Shown here: positions 27,555-34,780 of the stretch, piece by piece
Layout of the letters: the number at the start of each line of letters is the position of its first letter
Numbering within the stretch: position 1 is the first letter of the stretch
Source: Planctomycetaceae bacterium
GTDB lineage: Bacteria; Planctomycetota; Planctomycetia; Planctomycetales; Planctomycetaceae
NCBI GenBank assembly: GCA_020426345.1
Contig: JAGQQE010000008.1
Location: 1-47,281 of the forward strand
Reading direction: 5' to 3'
Length of the DNA stretch: 47,281 bases
The notes under the pieces: generated by a model
Databases searched by the model: none
What the model was told of the DNA's origin: nothing
The model's input: the letters and a program-made list of their open reading frames with translations, nothing else
Made by a program: the position numbers and the translations under genes

Positions 27555-27570
27555 TGGCACAATGAATGCA
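27555..27570 (+). promoter_or_regulatory. Sigma-54 (-24/-12) promoter
   Basis: TGGCAC, five bases, then ATGCA. The -24 GG and -12 GC dinucleotides have the exact spacing of the consensus, and the only departure in TGGCAC-N5-TTGCA is A for the first T. It lies in non-coding DNA divergent from a sigma-54 activator gene, about 110 bp beyond its putative enhancer sites. Predicted start of transcription about 27581 on plus. Confidence 0.6.
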
Positions 27571-27580
27571 GTGTCCAGAG

Positions 27581-27775
27581 ATACCCAGCTAGCCCTTCGG
27601 TCAAGCTGAGCTTAGTGTTGAACGAAGAATACACTTGCGAAGACGGTTGACCCATCCGTTTGAGCTTTCCCCAATTCCTTTCATCGTTCAGTCCCCGCGC
27701 TTTGCTCACTAACGAAGGGCTTTCTTTATGCGCATAAGGAAGCCCCTGAGGTTCAATACCGCAGGGGCTTTCTTC
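27581..27775 (+). ncRNA. Candidate sigma-54-dependent small RNA
   Basis: The interval runs from the predicted sigma-54 start site to the end of a Rho-independent terminator. I find no reading frame with a credible start. The longest ATG frame begins at 27728 inside the terminal hairpins and has 27 codons. The 3' end can form two mutually exclusive hairpins. No known RNA family is recognised. This is a positional prediction from promoter, terminator and lack of coding, with no expression evidence. Confidence 0.4.
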
Positions 27776-27795
27776 GCCGCAGGGGCTTTCTTCGG
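27717..27795 (+). terminator. Overlapping alternative hairpins and Rho-independent terminator
   Basis: Hairpin 1 pairs GGGCTTTCTTTATG (from 27717) with CATAAGGAAGCCC (to 27745), with one bulge. Hairpin 2 pairs AGCCCCTG (27741-27748) with CAGGGGCT (27762-27769) and is followed by TTCTT. They share 27741-27745, so they exclude each other, as in attenuators. The 3' half of the terminator, CCGCAGGGGCTTTCTTCG, is repeated immediately downstream (to about 27795). Confidence 0.65.
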
Positions 27796-27804
27796 CTTAG
27801 CTAT

Positions 27805-27891
27805 CCATTGAAAAACCGGGACATGCACGCAGGACTGGAAACCATCGTGTCTTCAGGTCTCCTGCTCGAGCCAGTCCCAATTTTTCAACGG
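27805..27891. repeat. Dispersed palindromic repeat element, copy 1
   Basis: The 87-bp element has inverted termini (CATTGAAAAACCGGGAC and GTCCCAATTTTTCAACG) and inner complementary segments (GCAGGA... and ...TCTCCTGC), so the whole folds into one imperfect hairpin. A second copy is at 44502-44591. The core TCAGGTCTCCTGCTYGAGCC is shared with one difference. No transposase is linked. It has the form of a REP or MITE-type element. Confidence 0.8.
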
Positions 27892-27915
27892 ACAGTTGGG
27901 TTAGGCCAGGCCCGG

Positions 27916-28041
27916 TTAGTATTCAATCTCACCAAAACACACTTCGAGCAATCGAGCGAATTCCTGAAGCTCCGATCGAATTTCGCTCTGTTCTCGCTGA
28001 CTATCGTTCTGGCTACTGTTGCTGGTTTGATTCTGAGACAT
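27916..28041 (-). CDS. Small ORF, 41-residue acidic Ser/Gln-rich protein
   Basis: An ATG at 28041 is preceded by a strong ribosome binding site (GGGAGAG, six bases upstream). It opens a 41-codon frame beginning MSQNQTSNSSQNDSQREQSE and continuing into an amphipathic helix (SELQEFARLLEVCFGEIEY), ending in TAA at 27916. The hydrophilic, low-complexity head followed by a regular helix, and the good ribosome binding site, favour a real small protein. It lies downstream of a terminator after the DUF1501 gene and just before the palindromic repeat, which could end its transcript. I know no family for it. Confidence 0.55.
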   Translation of the reverse strand: MSQNQTSNSSQNDSQREQSEIRSELQEFARLLEVCFGEIEY

Positions 28042-28075
28042 CGTAACTCTCCCGAGGCTTCAAACACCGAACCAA

Positions 28076-28096
28076 AAAACGGTTTCAACCGTTGAC
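28076..28096 (-). terminator. Rho-independent terminator after the DUF1501 gene
   Basis: On the minus strand AACGGT and ACCGTT flank a four-base loop (TGAA) and are followed by a T-run (TTTTTTGG). It lies about 135 bp past the DUF1501 stop and about 35 bp before the small ORF's start, so the small ORF would need its own promoter or readthrough. Confidence 0.7.
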
Positions 28097-28228
28097 ATTG
28101 GTTTCCAGGCGTCGTGTTTTCGGTTTTGTTACAGAATGGCGTTGATGCCGTACAGAAATGCTCAGTGCAAAGCCGGGTTGCGGTCGTCAACCATGCCCCC
28201 AAACCTCAGATCTGATCAGCTCTGTCGG

Positions 28229-29572
28229 CTAAATCAGTTCTCTGATCGGATTCGGATCGCTGACCAGGTGTGCCGGGCGACCTTGAGGTGTGTAAAGGAC
28301 CATATTGGGATCGATCCCCAACTTCCAGTAGACGGTCGAAACAAAGTTCTCCGGCGCAAGGACGTTCTCGAGAGCTGAGTGACCTTTGCGATCGGTTGAG
28401 CCGACTACTGTACCTCCGGGAGTTCCACCGCCGGCCATCAGAACGCTCATCGCATTTGCCCAGTGGTCTCGCCCGGGTGTGTTCTGGCCCGACAATGTTG
28501 AGATCGTCGGGGTGCGGCCAAACTCACCTAGTGCGACAACCAGTGTCGAATCGAGCAGCCCTCGTTCTTTCAAATCCTGAATCAAAGTGGCAACACTGTT
28601 GTCCCAGTCGGGCAGACGTTTTCGCAATGCCCCAAAGATGTTGGAATGGTGATCCCATCCGCCGTCGTAAACAGTAATGAATGGAACGCCGGCTTCGACG
28701 AGTCGTCTTGCCAGAAGGCATCGCTGTCCCAGACCGTTTCGCCCGTATCGATCACGGACTTCATCCGGTTCCTGGCTGATGTCGAAGGCCCGCTGTGCTT
28801 CGGGACTGGTGACGAGGTCGTAGCCCTGCTGAAAATAGTCGTCAAAGGATACTGCAGGATCCCCCGATGCTTCGTCGTTGAGACGAACCATTCGATCAAT
28901 CTTCGATCTTAAATCGGTTCGTGTGGAGAACCGTGCTTCGGCCAGATCACGAGGCAGAGCCACATCTCGAACACGAAACTTGTCTCGGTTCGGATCGTCG
29001 CTCACCACGAATGGTGCGTACTTTGCTCCCAGAAAATTCGGTCCGCCTGACCGGCTCATTTGTGGCATGCTGAAGTAGTTTGGAAGTCCGTTGTCTCGGC
29101 CCAGTTCTCTGGCGACCACTGAGCCCATACTGGGATGGAAACTGACGAATGCGCCGCATCCAACCGGAATCCGTGGCGGAGCTCCTGTCATCATGTAATG
29201 ATTGCCAGCGCCGTGGTTGCCCTGATTATGCCGGATCGAACGAATCATTGCGTAGTCATCCAGCGTTGCAGCCAGCCTGACCATGTGTTCGGAATAGTTG
29301 ACCCCCGAAACCGCTGTTTGAATGTGTGTGAATTCGCCGCGATATTCCACCGGCGCGTCGGGCTTGGGGTCGAAGGTTTCGAAATGCGTCGGGCCACCAT
29401 CCATCCAGATCAGAATACAACTGGTGGCTTTGGCTTTGGGTCCGCCGCCCTTCCGCGTGGCTTCTCCGCGTGCCCTCAGGCTGCCCACCAACCCAGTGCC
29501 CAGCAACGCGCCAACGCCAAATTGAAGGCAGTCGCGACGCGTTGCTCCTTCGCAGTTCTTGTGCAAACTCAT
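28229..29572 (-). CDS. DUF1501 protein with Tat signal
   Basis: Starting at the ATG at 29572 gives 447 residues; a TTG at 29593 would overlap the upstream gene more. The N-terminus has a Tat motif (ATRRDCLQFG) and hydrophobic stretch (VGALLGTGLVGSL), so the folded protein is exported. The core follows the DUF1501 pattern, related to alkaline phosphatase/sulfatase-like folds: ILIWMDGGPTHFETFDPKP, SIRHNQGNHGAGNHYM, VYDGGWDHHSN and LGEFGRTP, with conserved Asp/His metal-type residues. The gene follows the DUF1549/DUF1553 gene with a 4-bp gap, the standard planctomycete pair. The biochemical role is not established; the pair is thought to act in the periplasm, perhaps in polysaccharide degradation. 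Confidence 0.92.
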   Translation of the reverse strand: MSLHKNCEGATRRDCLQFGVGALLGTGLVGSLRARGEATRKGGGPKAKATSCILIWMDGGPTHFETFDPKPDAPVEYRGEFTHIQTAVSGVNYSEHMVRLAATLDDYAMIRSIRHNQGNHGAGNHYMMTGAPPRIPVGCGAFVSFHPSMGSVVARELGRDNGLPNYFSMPQMSRSGGPNFLGAKYAPFVVSDDPNRDKFRVRDVALPRDLAEARFSTRTDLRSKIDRMVRLNDEASGDPAVSFDDYFQQGYDLVTSPEAQRAFDISQEPDEVRDRYGRNGLGQRCLLARRLVEAGVPFITVYDGGWDHHSNIFGALRKRLPDWDNSVATLIQDLKERGLLDSTLVVALGEFGRTPTISTLSGQNTPGRDHWANAMSVLMAGGGTPGGTVVGSTDRKGHSALENVLAPENFVSTVYWKLGIDPNMVLYTPQGRPAHLVSDPNPIRELI

Positions 29573-29576
29573 CAGA

Positions 29577-31811
29577 TCAATCCTGCAGGACAAATTCAGG
29601 AGAATTCAACATAGACCACATCACATCTTCGATCACCTGACGTCGGTTGGCTCCCTCAGCTTCCAGCAAAGATCGAATGAACTCGATTTCCTCTGCCGAA
29701 GGGTTCCGTCCAAAGACGAGACGATAGATTTCAGTGGTGACTTCTTCCGGCGTTTTCTCGCTGGCAGCGAGTTTCGCGGCATTACTCTGATCGTTCGTCA
29801 AATCCCGATGCAGCTCTTCGTTGTTCATCAGGTGCAGGCTTTGGACAACGGTTTGCTCGGTGATTCGCTCACAGGGAGGGTCCTGATTCGGGTCGGGTCG
29901 ACCGAACGTATCCAGAAACAGGGACGCCGTCCGATGTGTCCAGATTTGTCGGGCGTTCGTGCCCGGCGGCATCGCGGGGAAATCCTGGGGCATTCCCGTA
30001 ATCTGCGCGAAGGCATCCAGCAGAACTTCAGCTCTCAGTCGCTGTCGGTAATGCCGCGAATAGTACCGCGTGTCCGTGATGTTGCGATCCGAAGGCAGAG
30101 AGCTCAGCTGGTACACATGCGAATTGGCGATGGTTCGAACCAGTTCGGCGATCGAGTATCCGGAGTCGCGAAAGTGGTCTCCCAGTGCGGCGATGAGTTC
30201 GGGGTTTGACGGAGGATTTGTCGCGCGGAAGTCATCCACCGGTTCAACAATTCCCCGCCCCATCAGGTCTGCCCAGATTCGATTTGCCATCACCTGAGCA
30301 AACAAATGATTTTCGGGAGAGGTAATCCATCTGGCCAGCACCGCTCTGGGGTCAGATTCGTCCTCGTTCACTACCGCATTGCCAAAGAGGGGTTTGGGGG
30401 TCATCACTTCGCCGGTGATGGGATGTTTGACAGCCCCTTTGGTACCGGGAAAGAAGTATTCTTCGGAACCGGAGATCGGTGCAGAGATGCCTGTTCCCTT
30501 GCGACCGATTTTCGCGAAGTATGCGGCAAAACTGTAGAAATCGTCTTGTCCCCAGACTTCAAACGGATGGTGATGACACTTTGCGCATTCCAGTCGAACA
30601 CCGATAAACAACTGGCTAACCAGAGTTGTCTGTTCTTCGGGGGTTCGACGGTCGCGATACATCGTTGGCGCTCCGTCTCGCCAGGTGCTGCCGGTGGATG
30701 CGATCAGGTCACGTGCGAACTGATCCCAGGGACGTCGCTCGCGAAACGCCTGTCGAATCCAGTTATCGTAGTTCAAGACTGTCTTGATGCCGACGTGATA
30801 CGGATTGGGGCGAAGCAGGTCCATCCATTTGTTGGCCCAGTGGTCCGCGAAGTCTGGTTCCTGAAGCAACCGATCGATCAGTTGCGAACGCTTGTCCGTC
30901 GATGTGTCGGCCAGAAAGTCTGCAACTTCACTGGACGTAGGCACCCGTCCGCAGATATCCGTGGTGGCTCGCCGCAGAAACGTATGATCATCACAGATTT
31001 CTGAGGGCGTAATGTGCAGTCGCTGAAGTTTCTGCCAGACGAGTCCATCGATGAAATTGCGCTGAGGAAGGCTGGCGTATCGCTCTGCATCGACTTCACC
31101 CGGCATAGGTACCGCAGCCATGCAAACGGCAAACTGGCCCAGAAACCGCGCCATCAATGCCGCTTCTCCGGTGATTTGGCCAGCTTCGAAATTCCCGTTG
31201 TCGTCCACGCTGACGATGGGTGATTCATTGGACTGGAATTGACTCAGTGATGTAACGTCGCGGCTTGTTCCGTCATTGTAATGAGCAGTGACGGTCAGTG
31301 TGCCGGTTTCGCCGTTCTTCAGGACGACGGACTCGGGAGAGACCGTAACTCTTTCGAGCGTCGGTGCGTCGGGAGCCCTGCGGGGCATGCCCTGCCGAAT
31401 CCAGTTGACCAGTACTTCGTGCTCTTTGCCGGAACGATCCAGTCGCCGGCCACCACCGTGGGGAACTTCCCCTGTTGGCTTTTGCAGAAACAAGCTGGAA
31501 GCTGGCGACGCCGCAAAGATACGACGCCCTCGCCCTTCTTTTACAATGGCGTCAAAATCGAATTGAGGATCGAAACCCAGAAGCGAAAGCTGCAATCCTC
31601 CCTGGCCTCGCGACTTTCCATGGCAGGGGCCGCTATTGCATCCGAATCGCGTCAGTATCGGCACCACTTCATTCTCAAAATCGACCGTTTCAGCAGGCGG
31701 ATTCTGGAGCGACGGAGTCTCTGCCCCGAAAGATGGTTGAACTGCCACACAGGACATCGCAATGACGACCGCGGCACGGAATGATGAGATGATGGCTGGG
31801 TTTGGCTTCAT
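29577..31811 (-). CDS. DUF1549/DUF1553 protein with Big-like and cytochrome-type domain
   Basis: The ATG at 31811 gives 744 residues with a clean signal peptide (MKPNPAIISSFRAAVVIAMS...FGAE). A 30-residue extension upstream lacks signal character. A cytochrome-like motif CNSGPCHG (about residues 60-67) is a C-x4-CH variant and not the canonical CxxCH. A bacterial Ig-like domain (VTVSPESVVLKNGE...) follows near 155-230, then DUF1549 (about 255-460, with CAKCHHHPF) and DUF1553 (about 480-730). CAKCHHHP is a proper CxxCH haem site. This architecture is diagnostic for Planctomycetota. It forms an operon with the DUF1501 gene. Role unproven; electron transfer in the periplasm is plausible. Confidence 0.92.
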   Translation of the reverse strand: MKPNPAIISSFRAAVVIAMSCVAVQPSFGAETPSLQNPPAETVDFENEVVPILTRFGCNSGPCHGKSRGQGGLQLSLLGFDPQFDFDAIVKEGRGRRIFAASPASSLFLQKPTGEVPHGGGRRLDRSGKEHEVLVNWIRQGMPRRAPDAPTLERVTVSPESVVLKNGETGTLTVTAHYNDGTSRDVTSLSQFQSNESPIVSVDDNGNFEAGQITGEAALMARFLGQFAVCMAAVPMPGEVDAERYASLPQRNFIDGLVWQKLQRLHITPSEICDDHTFLRRATTDICGRVPTSSEVADFLADTSTDKRSQLIDRLLQEPDFADHWANKWMDLLRPNPYHVGIKTVLNYDNWIRQAFRERRPWDQFARDLIASTGSTWRDGAPTMYRDRRTPEEQTTLVSQLFIGVRLECAKCHHHPFEVWGQDDFYSFAAYFAKIGRKGTGISAPISGSEEYFFPGTKGAVKHPITGEVMTPKPLFGNAVVNEDESDPRAVLARWITSPENHLFAQVMANRIWADLMGRGIVEPVDDFRATNPPSNPELIAALGDHFRDSGYSIAELVRTIANSHVYQLSSLPSDRNITDTRYYSRHYRQRLRAEVLLDAFAQITGMPQDFPAMPPGTNARQIWTHRTASLFLDTFGRPDPNQDPPCERITEQTVVQSLHLMNNEELHRDLTNDQSNAAKLAASEKTPEEVTTEIYRLVFGRNPSAEEIEFIRSLLEAEGANRRQVIEDVMWSMLNSPEFVLQD

Positions 31812-32178
31812 CGGGCAGACACCCTTGCCTGCAGTTGAGGGATGGGCCAGCAACTGCCAAAAGGCGAACGCTATGGTGGGAGAGATCGGCGGGCGCGACA
31901 CTTTACCGGTGAAACCAGATTCCTGACCGGGGCCGGATTCCTGGCGGAGACCAGATTCGTGAACGCAGAGTGACTATACACCCTTTAGTCGGCACTTGCA
32001 CGTCCTGAGTCTCCTGGAATGGGTGATCCGCGGCCGATTCAGAGACTCGTCCTTGACATAACACACGCCGTTTGGCACGATTCCCGCTTCCCGCGCGGGG
32101 TAGATGCACATTTGTCAACTAAACTTGTCGGTGTCTGCGACTTTTTTCTTTCTGGTGGAAAGTGAGAGGTCGAAAGCT
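31812..32178. other. Divergent intergenic region between DUF1549 and rpmF
   Basis: About 370 bp hold the promoters for the minus-strand DUF1549/DUF1501 operon and, presumably, for rpmF-plsX. Visible are three 18-bp-spaced repeats at 31915-31961 and a weak sigma-54-like sequence at 32073-32087. A GTTTGCTACGATG segment (about 32227) may hold a -10 box for rpmF. No gene is seen. Confidence 0.55.
31915..31961. repeat. Three direct repeats at exact 18-bp spacing
   Basis: CCAGATTCCTG at 31915, CCGGATTCCTG at 31933 and CCAGATTCGTG at 31951. The 18-bp period and the position 104-150 bp upstream of the DUF1549 start suggest operator sites or a decaying tandem repeat. Confidence 0.7.
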
Positions 32179-32280
32179 GTGATTCTGATGAGGAAGTCGG
32201 TCGACGGACGATTGTGTGTTTTCGACGTTTGCTACGATGACAGTCGTCTGGCGAATGAAGGCTGGTTGGTTAACAAGTAA
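32179..32280 (+). CDS. Possible 33-codon leader ORF before rpmF
   Basis: A GTG at 32179 (or an ATG at 32188) opens a frame ending with TAA at 32280, 21 bp before rpmF. GAGAGG lies about 12 bases upstream of the GTG. The product (VILMRKSVDGRLCVFDVCYD...) has no recognisable family. The slot before rpmF is often held by the YceD/DUF177 gene; this is far too short and not similar. It may be a leader peptide or chance. Confidence 0.25.
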   Translation: MILMRKSVDGRLCVFDVCYDDSRLANEGWLVNK

Positions 32281-32301
32281 ATCAGATCTGGTGAGGCAGT
32301 C

Positions 32302-32484
32302 ATGGCCGTTCCCAAGAGAAGGCAGTCAAAGTCACGATCGCGTAAGCGAAACAGCCACAACGCAGTAAAACCGCGGCAGTTGGCGAAATGTCCACAGTGT
32401 GCAACCATGGTTCCGACTCATGTTGTGTGCCCAACCTGCGGCTACTACCAGGGCCGAACCATGGTTGAGGACGCTGAGGATTAG
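32302..32484 (+). CDS. rpmF: 50S ribosomal protein L32
   Basis: The 60-residue protein has the L32 start MAVPKRRQSKSRSRKR, which binds rRNA, and a zinc ribbon of four cysteines (CPQC at about 30-33, CPTC at about 43-46), so it is the zinc-binding C+ form. The acidic tail MVEDAED is normal. It precedes plsX by 5 bp, the order rpmF-plsX found in many bacteria, which couples ribosome and membrane lipid synthesis. Confidence 0.96.
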   Translation: MAVPKRRQSKSRSRKRNSHNAVKPRQLAKCPQCATMVPTHVVCPTCGYYQGRTMVEDAED

Positions 32485-32489
32485 AATTC

Positions 32490-33503
32490 ATGCGAATCGC
32501 GTTGGATGCGATGGGGGGCGACTTCGCCCCGGCTCCCAACATCATTGGTGCGATTGACGCTGTTGGAAAGATCCCAGGTCTTGAGATCCTTCTGGTGGGC
32601 GATCGCGCGCCCCTGGAGCAGGAGATTGCATCCGCTGGTGGCGTACCCGATTCTGTGAAAATCGTAGAATCTGAGGGCGTCGTCGGGATGGAGGAAAAGC
32701 CGACCGTCGCGCTCCGGGAAAAACCGAATTGCTCCATCGCACGATGCTGGCAATTGATGGCCTCCGGAGATGCCGATGCAGTCGTCAGTGCCGGAAACAC
32801 GGGGGCAGTTGTCGCTGCCGGGCTGAGAACCCGTTTGTTTTTGAAAGGAATCAAACGCCCCGGCATCGCCGTCACGCTGCCAACGTTGAGCGGGCCCTGT
32901 GTGCTGATGGATGTCGGTGCTAACCCGGCTGCCAGGCCGGAACATCTGTATCAGTACGGCATGATGGGCTCGATTTATGCCCGGGAAATGCTGGGGATAG
33001 CGTCGCCGCGCGTTGGTCTGATGAATATTGGAAGCGAAGACGGCAAAGGAAACGAACTTTACCGTGAAACGCACTCCTTCCTGTGCAGTTCTCCTTTGCG
33101 TCATCTTTACGTGGGGAACGTAGAAGGTCGAGGCCTTTACCATGGTGAGGCCGATGTGCTGATCTGTGAGGGTTTCGTAGGCAACGTGGTCTTGAAGGTC
33201 AGCGAAGGGATGGCTGAGTTTCTGTTGCGGACTGTTGGCGGCGCGCTTTTGAAGACGTTGACCACGGAACGCGACCTTGCCGCCAGAACGCTCAGCGAAC
33301 TGACGCAACAGTTTCGGTATCAGGAATCCGGCGGCGCGCCTTTGCTTGGCATTGATGGGGTCTGCATCATTTGTCACGGGTCCAGTGATGGCGATTCGAT
33401 CAGCAACGCTCTGAAGATGGCGACGCAGATCAACGAGAATCATATCAACGCTCAGATCATGGATCATATAGCGGCCCATCCTTTGAAATCTGATCAGGCC
33501 TGA
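32490..33503 (+). CDS. plsX: Phosphate acyltransferase PlsX
   Basis: PlsX makes acyl-phosphate from acyl-ACP for the first glycerol acylation of phospholipid synthesis; it is a peripheral membrane enzyme. The 337 residues match the family (320-350) with MRIALDAMGGDFAP at the start, DADAVVSAGNTGAVVA, DVGANPAARPEHLYQ, NIGSEDGKGNEL and CEGFVGNVVLK. It sits directly after rpmF. FabH, which often follows plsX, is not here. Confidence 0.96.
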   Translation: MRIALDAMGGDFAPAPNIIGAIDAVGKIPGLEILLVGDRAPLEQEIASAGGVPDSVKIVESEGVVGMEEKPTVALREKPNCSIARCWQLMASGDADAVVSAGNTGAVVAAGLRTRLFLKGIKRPGIAVTLPTLSGPCVLMDVGANPAARPEHLYQYGMMGSIYAREMLGIASPRVGLMNIGSEDGKGNELYRETHSFLCSSPLRHLYVGNVEGRGLYHGEADVLICEGFVGNVVLKVSEGMAEFLLRTVGGALLKTLTTERDLAARTLSELTQQFRYQESGGAPLLGIDGVCIICHGSSDGDSISNALKMATQINENHINAQIMDHIAAHPLKSDQA

Positions 33504-33604
33504 TCTCTACGGGCCTCATTTGAATCCGGCCACGGATCTGCCAACCGCCATTTAGTCGGCCAGCAACTGCCTGCGGTAACCCGTTCATTGAAAGGTGATT
33601 TGTG

Positions 33605-34534
33605 ATGTCTCGCACCGCACTTCTTTTTCCGGGCCAGGGGGCACAGCACGTGGGCATGGGACGCCGAATGGCCGAACAGTACCCGCGGGTCCGGGAAATG
33701 TACGAACAGGCCGGGCAAATTCTGGGCTTCGATCTTGCCCGGTTATGCTTCGATGGCCCTGCCGAGAAACTGGATTCGACGGATATCAGTCAGCCGGCAC
33801 TCTTTGTGACCAGCCTGGCGGCTCTGGAAAAGTTGAGGACCGACAGTCCTGGTGTGGCCGAAAGCTGCGAAATGACCGCCGGCTTGAGTCTGGGAGAATA
33901 CACCGCCCTGGTGTTTGCCGATGCGATGTCATTCGAAGATGGACTTCGAGTGGTCCAGCGACGCGGTCAGGCGATGCAGGCGGCCGCAGAGGCAACGCCT
34001 TCCGGCATGGTGAGTATTCTCCTGCTGGATCGCGAAAAGGTGGAGGAAATCTGCGAGCAGGCTTCTGAAACGGGCCGGGTTCGGATCGCGAATTATCTGT
34101 GTCCAGGTAATCTGGTTGTCAGCGGTGAAAAGGCTGGTTGCGAACGGGCTGCCGAGCTCGCAGGGGAGGCTGGAGGCCGAGCGATTCCTCTGGCCGTGGC
34201 CGGTGCTTTTCATACCGAGATTATGAGTCCCGCTGACCAGTCACTGGCCGACGCGCTTGCTGGGGTTCGCATTTCATCGCCACGCATTCCTGTGATATCG
34301 AATGTCGATGCCCGGCCGCATTCGGACCCGGAGGAAATTCGGCAACTGCTGGTGCAGCAGGTTATCAACCCTGTTCGCTGGGAAGATTCGATGAATTACC
34401 TGCTGGCGGAAGGTTGTTCAGACTTTTACGAAGTTGGCCCGGGCAAAGTGCTTAAGGGGCTGCTGAAGCGCATCAGCCGGAAGACTGCCTGTAACACGGT
34501 CAATGATTCGTTTGACGACACCGCTGGAATCTGA
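33605..34534 (+). CDS. fabD: Malonyl-CoA:ACP transacylase
   Basis: FabD transfers malonyl from CoA to ACP. The nucleophile serine is S95 in GLSLGEY and the catalytic histidine is H203 in GAFHTEIM; LLFPGQGAQHVGMG opens the protein. The ATG at 33605 is preceded by AAGGTGA. The adjacent GTG at 33602 is the alternative. At 309 residues it has the usual length. The usual NSPGQ block reads LCPGN, a small departure outside the active site. It follows plsX after 100 bp. Confidence 0.95.
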   Translation: MSRTALLFPGQGAQHVGMGRRMAEQYPRVREMYEQAGQILGFDLARLCFDGPAEKLDSTDISQPALFVTSLAALEKLRTDSPGVAESCEMTAGLSLGEYTALVFADAMSFEDGLRVVQRRGQAMQAAAEATPSGMVSILLLDREKVEEICEQASETGRVRIANYLCPGNLVVSGEKAGCERAAELAGEAGGRAIPLAVAGAFHTEIMSPADQSLADALAGVRISSPRIPVISNVDARPHSDPEEIRQLLVQQVINPVRWEDSMNYLLAEGCSDFYEVGPGKVLKGLLKRISRKTACNTVNDSFDDTAGI

Positions 34535-34609
34535 CGGGCAGGACTTTGCCTCCGGGCTCCAAACGTCCTCTCCTGCTGAGATTTGGAATTGGAGACCGGG
34601 GTGTGAATG

Positions 34610-34639
34610 ATCGGGTTTACATCATTTCGCAAACCCGAT
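34610..34639 (+). terminator. Hairpin after fabD
   Basis: ATCGGGTTT and AAACCCGAT form a perfect 9-bp stem with a 12-nt loop, about 75 bp past the fabD stop. It is followed by ATATCTTCC without a strong T-run. It may end the rpmF-plsX-fabD transcript, or act as an acpP leader structure. Confidence 0.5.
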
Positions 34640-34680
34640 ATATCTTCCGCTCAATTCGTGGCTTAGCAAAGGCGTTGCCG

Positions 34681-34708
34681 TTGCAGTCACAGTTGTTAAT
34701 GACTGCAA
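34681..34708. promoter_or_regulatory. Perfect inverted repeat upstream of acpP
   Basis: TTGCAGTCA and TGACTGCAA, a perfect 9-bp repeat with a 10-bp AT-rich spacer, 73 bp upstream of the acpP GTG. The symmetry and spacing fit an operator for a dimeric regulator. The bound factor is unknown. A hairpin in the mRNA leader is the alternative. Confidence 0.5.
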
Positions 34709-34780
34709 GCATCTATTTGCCCCCGATTATTGCCCCGATGATGGCATCGAAACAGGCGTTCGGGATGGAGGAAGTGATCA

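Larger units (their letters stand above)
27329..27915. other. Long non-coding region facing the sigma-54 activator
   Basis: Nearly 590 bp separate the activator start from the small ORF at 27916-28041. I see, in order: a cluster of TTCRGCGC motifs (27363-27447) around a possible housekeeping promoter for the activator; a sigma-54-type promoter on plus (27555-27570); about 190 nt without a convincing reading frame; alternative hairpins and a terminator (27717-27790); and a dispersed palindromic repeat (27805-27891). Each is listed separately. Confidence 0.7.

Noticed and set aside
27580-27780. A tRNA or tmRNA gene in the non-coding region
   Set aside because: No cloverleaf, T-loop GTTCRANNC or CCA end could be found on either strand.
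27728-27811. 27-codon ATG frame inside the terminal hairpins (MRIRKPLRF...)
   Set aside because: It lies entirely in the hairpin and terminator sequence and has no good ribosome binding site.
27808-28095. Plus-strand 95-codon frame starting in the palindromic repeat
   Set aside because: Its start is repeat sequence, and the rest is antisense to the small ORF at 27916-28041 that has a good ribosome binding site.
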